Assembly: GCA_965153355.1 (NCBI GenBank)
Contig: OZ231127.1
Location: 42,346,001 to 42,410,000 of the forward strand
Direction of reading: 5' to 3'
Length of the DNA: 64,000 nt
Source of the DNA: Flaccisagitta enflata
Lineage: Eukaryota > Chaetognatha > Sagittoidea > Aphragmophora
Positions 59,293 to 64,000 of the stretch are shown here, in pieces. Made by a program: the position numbers and the translations under genes. Within the stretch, counting starts at the first letter, position 1. Each line of letters starts with the position of its first letter. The notes below the pieces were generated by a model. That model ran no database searches. It saw only the letters and a program-made list of their open reading frames with translations, and was not told the DNA's origin.

Positions 59293-59296
<4 letters not shown>

Positions 59297-59343
<47 letters not shown>
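59297..59343. repeat. (GA)n microsatellite just after exon 9
   Basis: Pure GA about 28 bp downstream of the donor. Confidence 0.96.
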
Positions 59344-59347
<4 letters not shown>

Positions 59348-59384
59348 TATAGTGCAATGTACTTTATTATTGTGTTTAAAGCCT

Positions 59385-59869
59385 TTTGGGCATGACCCTG
59401 AAGAGAGGAATAGTCTATAGAACACAGGGACTTTTGTTGGTCTTCCACGATTAGTTCGTTAATTGTTGTTTGTCATGTTAAGTCACCCAGGCCCTCTCAG
59501 GCCTGGAATCTGTTCTCTCAGGCCTAAACTCCTCAGGCTGAAAATGCACCTCTCAGGCTACTCTGAATCTCACTCTCAGGCCTTGAATCTGCTATTAGGC
59601 CACAGTTTACTCCCAGACTGAAGTCTGCCTCTCAGGCTAAATCTTTCCCTTCAGGCCATAAATCCTCCTCTCAGATGCAAGGGCCTGAGGAGGGCAGTTC
59701 CCAGGCCTGTGAGCAGATTTCAAACCTGAAAAGTGCATTCCAGGCTGAAGAGAGCCACAGAGGGTAGGATGGTATGTGGGCCAGACTGAATGAGGATGAG
59801 TGAGCTCTCTAAACGAGCCAGTGAGTGCTCTTGTCTACTGGACTTTGTCCCCTTTGGGGCAGCTGCCCT
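59385..59869. mobile_element. Eroded minisatellite-cored inverted-repeat element
   Basis: Left TTTTGGGCATGACCCTGAAG, TATAGAACACAGGGACTTTT; right CTACTGGACTTTGTCCCCTT, TGGGGCAGCTGCCCTG. The core has CTCTCAGGCCT..AATCTG units of irregular length, with the last third inverted. Confidence 0.75.
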
Positions 59870-61379
59870 GCCTCATTCAGGCCTGTCCATACCAAAGCAG
59901 GAGTAATGGGTATCATGACCATTTGGCTATGGTGACTATTTTACAAAACAGGCATAAATAAACTATGATCATCGTATTGAACGCGGTAGAATCTCCCCAT
60001 GAAGGATGTTTAGCTTTTATTGGCGGTTGATTGGTTTTTCTCAGTCATTCCACTGCCAATGTCAGCGGCGCATTTCCACTCGTTGTCAGCTATATTCTGT
60101 AACTCTGCGATAAACACCTGCGAGCGCAATATAGATAACGACAAAAGCACCGCCAATTCGCTCTTAACTACCAGCATGACATCCATCTTTTATTGATGAA
60201 AACGACCTGCCCTCAGTGTAAGAAGTAGAAAACAGTAGCAGCGGATGGTATGGTCATCTTGAGGGCCCCAGCCAGAGCTTACCCACCCCAGATAATGCAA
60301 GCCAGTCCACATCAAACAAATCCCTGGCCTCGAAAATCTGATGAAGCATTCCACTTTTAATTTGCTGATTGTACAGTAGATATAAATCTGGGCTTGGAAA
60401 TATAGGGGCCTCATATCACTATATGTGTGCTAATAATGAAGGCAAAAAGCTGTATGTATAATACTTATCTTCCTATAGGGTTGATGATGAGGAATGACAG
60501 CTCTGTGGATAGAATTCTGGCGTGAATATACTAAATCAAATTTGCTCTGCTTGAACAGCTGCAAGAATTGGCCTAGGAGTTAACTCACTTGACTTCCAAT
60601 CCATCTTGATAAAATTATTTCTTAAAAAGTTCCATGTTCGAAACCCAGGCTGGTTTTTTGAAAAGTTCCATGTTCAAATCCCGGGCTGGTTTTGAAATTC
60701 TGCTATAAAAATGATTGATCCTAACATTTTATACTAAAAGTTTTTTTTTGTAAGGTAAGCTGTAGGGGATGCTATACCCCATCGTCAACCCCTTAGGGTC
60801 TATATATTACACTAGTCACTAGCGAAATATCAGTCCCCTCACTGTACTGATGCTGAGGTTATGAGCTCCCCCGCAATTTCAAGTCTAGACGACATCTACT
60901 GTACGTCTTTGTATTTGATTCATGAATGAGATTCATGAGCATGTTAAAGAGCTTGAAAAACTTTATATATCTGGATCAAAGCAGAAATGCTTAGCTCAAG
61001 TTGAATCACACTACGCCACTTTTTGGTCCATCTGTCGGTCCGTCCATCCATCCGTCCATCCATCCGTCCATCCCTCCGTCCTTACCTTTGTCCGTCACAA
61101 ATCACTATGGCCTATTCGCGCTTTTACACTTTTGAACATAAGAGAATACACAGATGATATGTCATCTCTCAAAACGCATCCGCGATCCAGGGCTAGATCT
61201 TGATGCAGCATCTGGCCATATTCTCCATAGTCTCTTTAAAGTAGGAAGCCATCTGGCCACTCTAAACAACATCAGAATCTGGAGCAAGAAAGCAATCCCA
61301 TATAGCGTGTGTTGGTCGACTTCAGGAACCTGATTCTCTTTCTTTCCTTTTCACTCTACTATTATTAACTTATTTTCTC
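59870..61379. other. Unassigned DNA; SINE-like fragment at 60570-60695
   Basis: At 60570 GGCCTAGGAGTTAACTCACT resembles a tRNA-type A box. GTTCGAAACCCAGGCTGG and, 35 bp later, GTTCAAATCCCGGGCTGG resemble duplicated B-box/T-arm sequence. A TCCGTCCATCC run lies at 61027-61085. The transporter's last exon is not seen. Confidence 0.45.
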
Positions 61380-62064
<685 letters not shown>

Positions 62065-62260
62065 ATGATCTTTTTTGCTGTTTCCCTTTATACATGTATA
62101 TATCAACTTTTTCCCTTTCATCAATCTGATGAGTATAAGTGTTTGACTGTGTCAAAGAAGTAGTTTTCTTTTATTTCTATGCTGTTTTTTTTTAATATCT
62201 ACTGCATTTAGAATTGTTGTTTTTTTGCCAATTTAAGTGTCTTTAACATTCTTTTTGTCC

Positions 62261-64000
<1,740 letters not shown>

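Noticed and set aside
60000-60190. Last exon of the transporter after TTTCTCAG at about 60040
   Set aside because: The translation shows none of the GLPTDD or DW..DR motifs expected for TM8.

Overview
The window is nuclear DNA from an animal. Two spliced genes with GT-AG introns can be read: three exons from the C-terminal part of an axonemal dynein heavy chain (minus strand, 13168-18796), and most of an SLC1-type glutamate/neutral amino-acid transporter (plus strand, 48776-59268). A dynein heavy chain implies motile cilia. The extreme load of simple repeats and short inverted-repeat transposons suggests an invertebrate with a repeat-rich, probably marine, genome. I cannot name the phylum from the sequence. 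There are no operons, no bacterial features and no CRISPR array.

Layout. 0-8.3 kb is repeats only: a tandem duplication, three foldback elements, a (GAAA)n tract, a minisatellite-cored inverted-repeat element, a perfect-TIR MITE, a hAT-like MITE with near-perfect 8-bp target duplications, and a broken endonuclease-like retrotransposon piece. 8.6-10.2 kb is a 5'-truncated LINE with an intact 404-codon C-terminal reading frame. 12.4-18.8 kb holds the dynein exons. The end of one exon has been tandemly multiplied about six times, and part of the same exon has been copied again in the neighbouring intron. 16.2-17.6 kb shows a hAT-like foldback inserted into an older repeat with an exact 8-bp duplication. 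19.2-20.3 kb is a second, frameshifted copy of the same LINE. 20.8-46.9 kb has no gene I can recognise. It holds microsatellites, minisatellites, MITEs and several foldback elements, including a nested one of about 3.6 kb. 47.2 kb has a possible minus-strand exon of an unknown gene. 48.8-59.3 kb is the transporter, and 59.4-64 kb is repeats plus unassigned DNA.

Recurrent families. (1) 'AGTCGCG' elements begin near TTTTTAGTCGCG, carry GGTCGGTCCGTCC-type runs and a CTGCCCCTGCCCACC-like segment, and end near GTATCCGGCCTTGTTT. About twenty copies or fragments are scattered over the window. (2) Inverted-repeat elements end in GGCAGCGGCCCC and hold a 20-22-bp minisatellite as their core. (3) Foldback elements are built from GAGTTCTGATTTTTTTGC-containing monomers. 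(4) Long (CT)n/(GA)n arrays occur more than twenty times. They lie directly downstream of both LINE reading frames and in the polypyrimidine region of several splice acceptors.

The two genes have no evident functional link. The transporter reads well from its N-terminus through TM6 and again at HP2. The exon for HP1/TM7 is frame-disrupted and the last exon (TM8) is not seen, so the locus is a partial gene at the window edge, a decaying gene, or a gene with local sequence errors.
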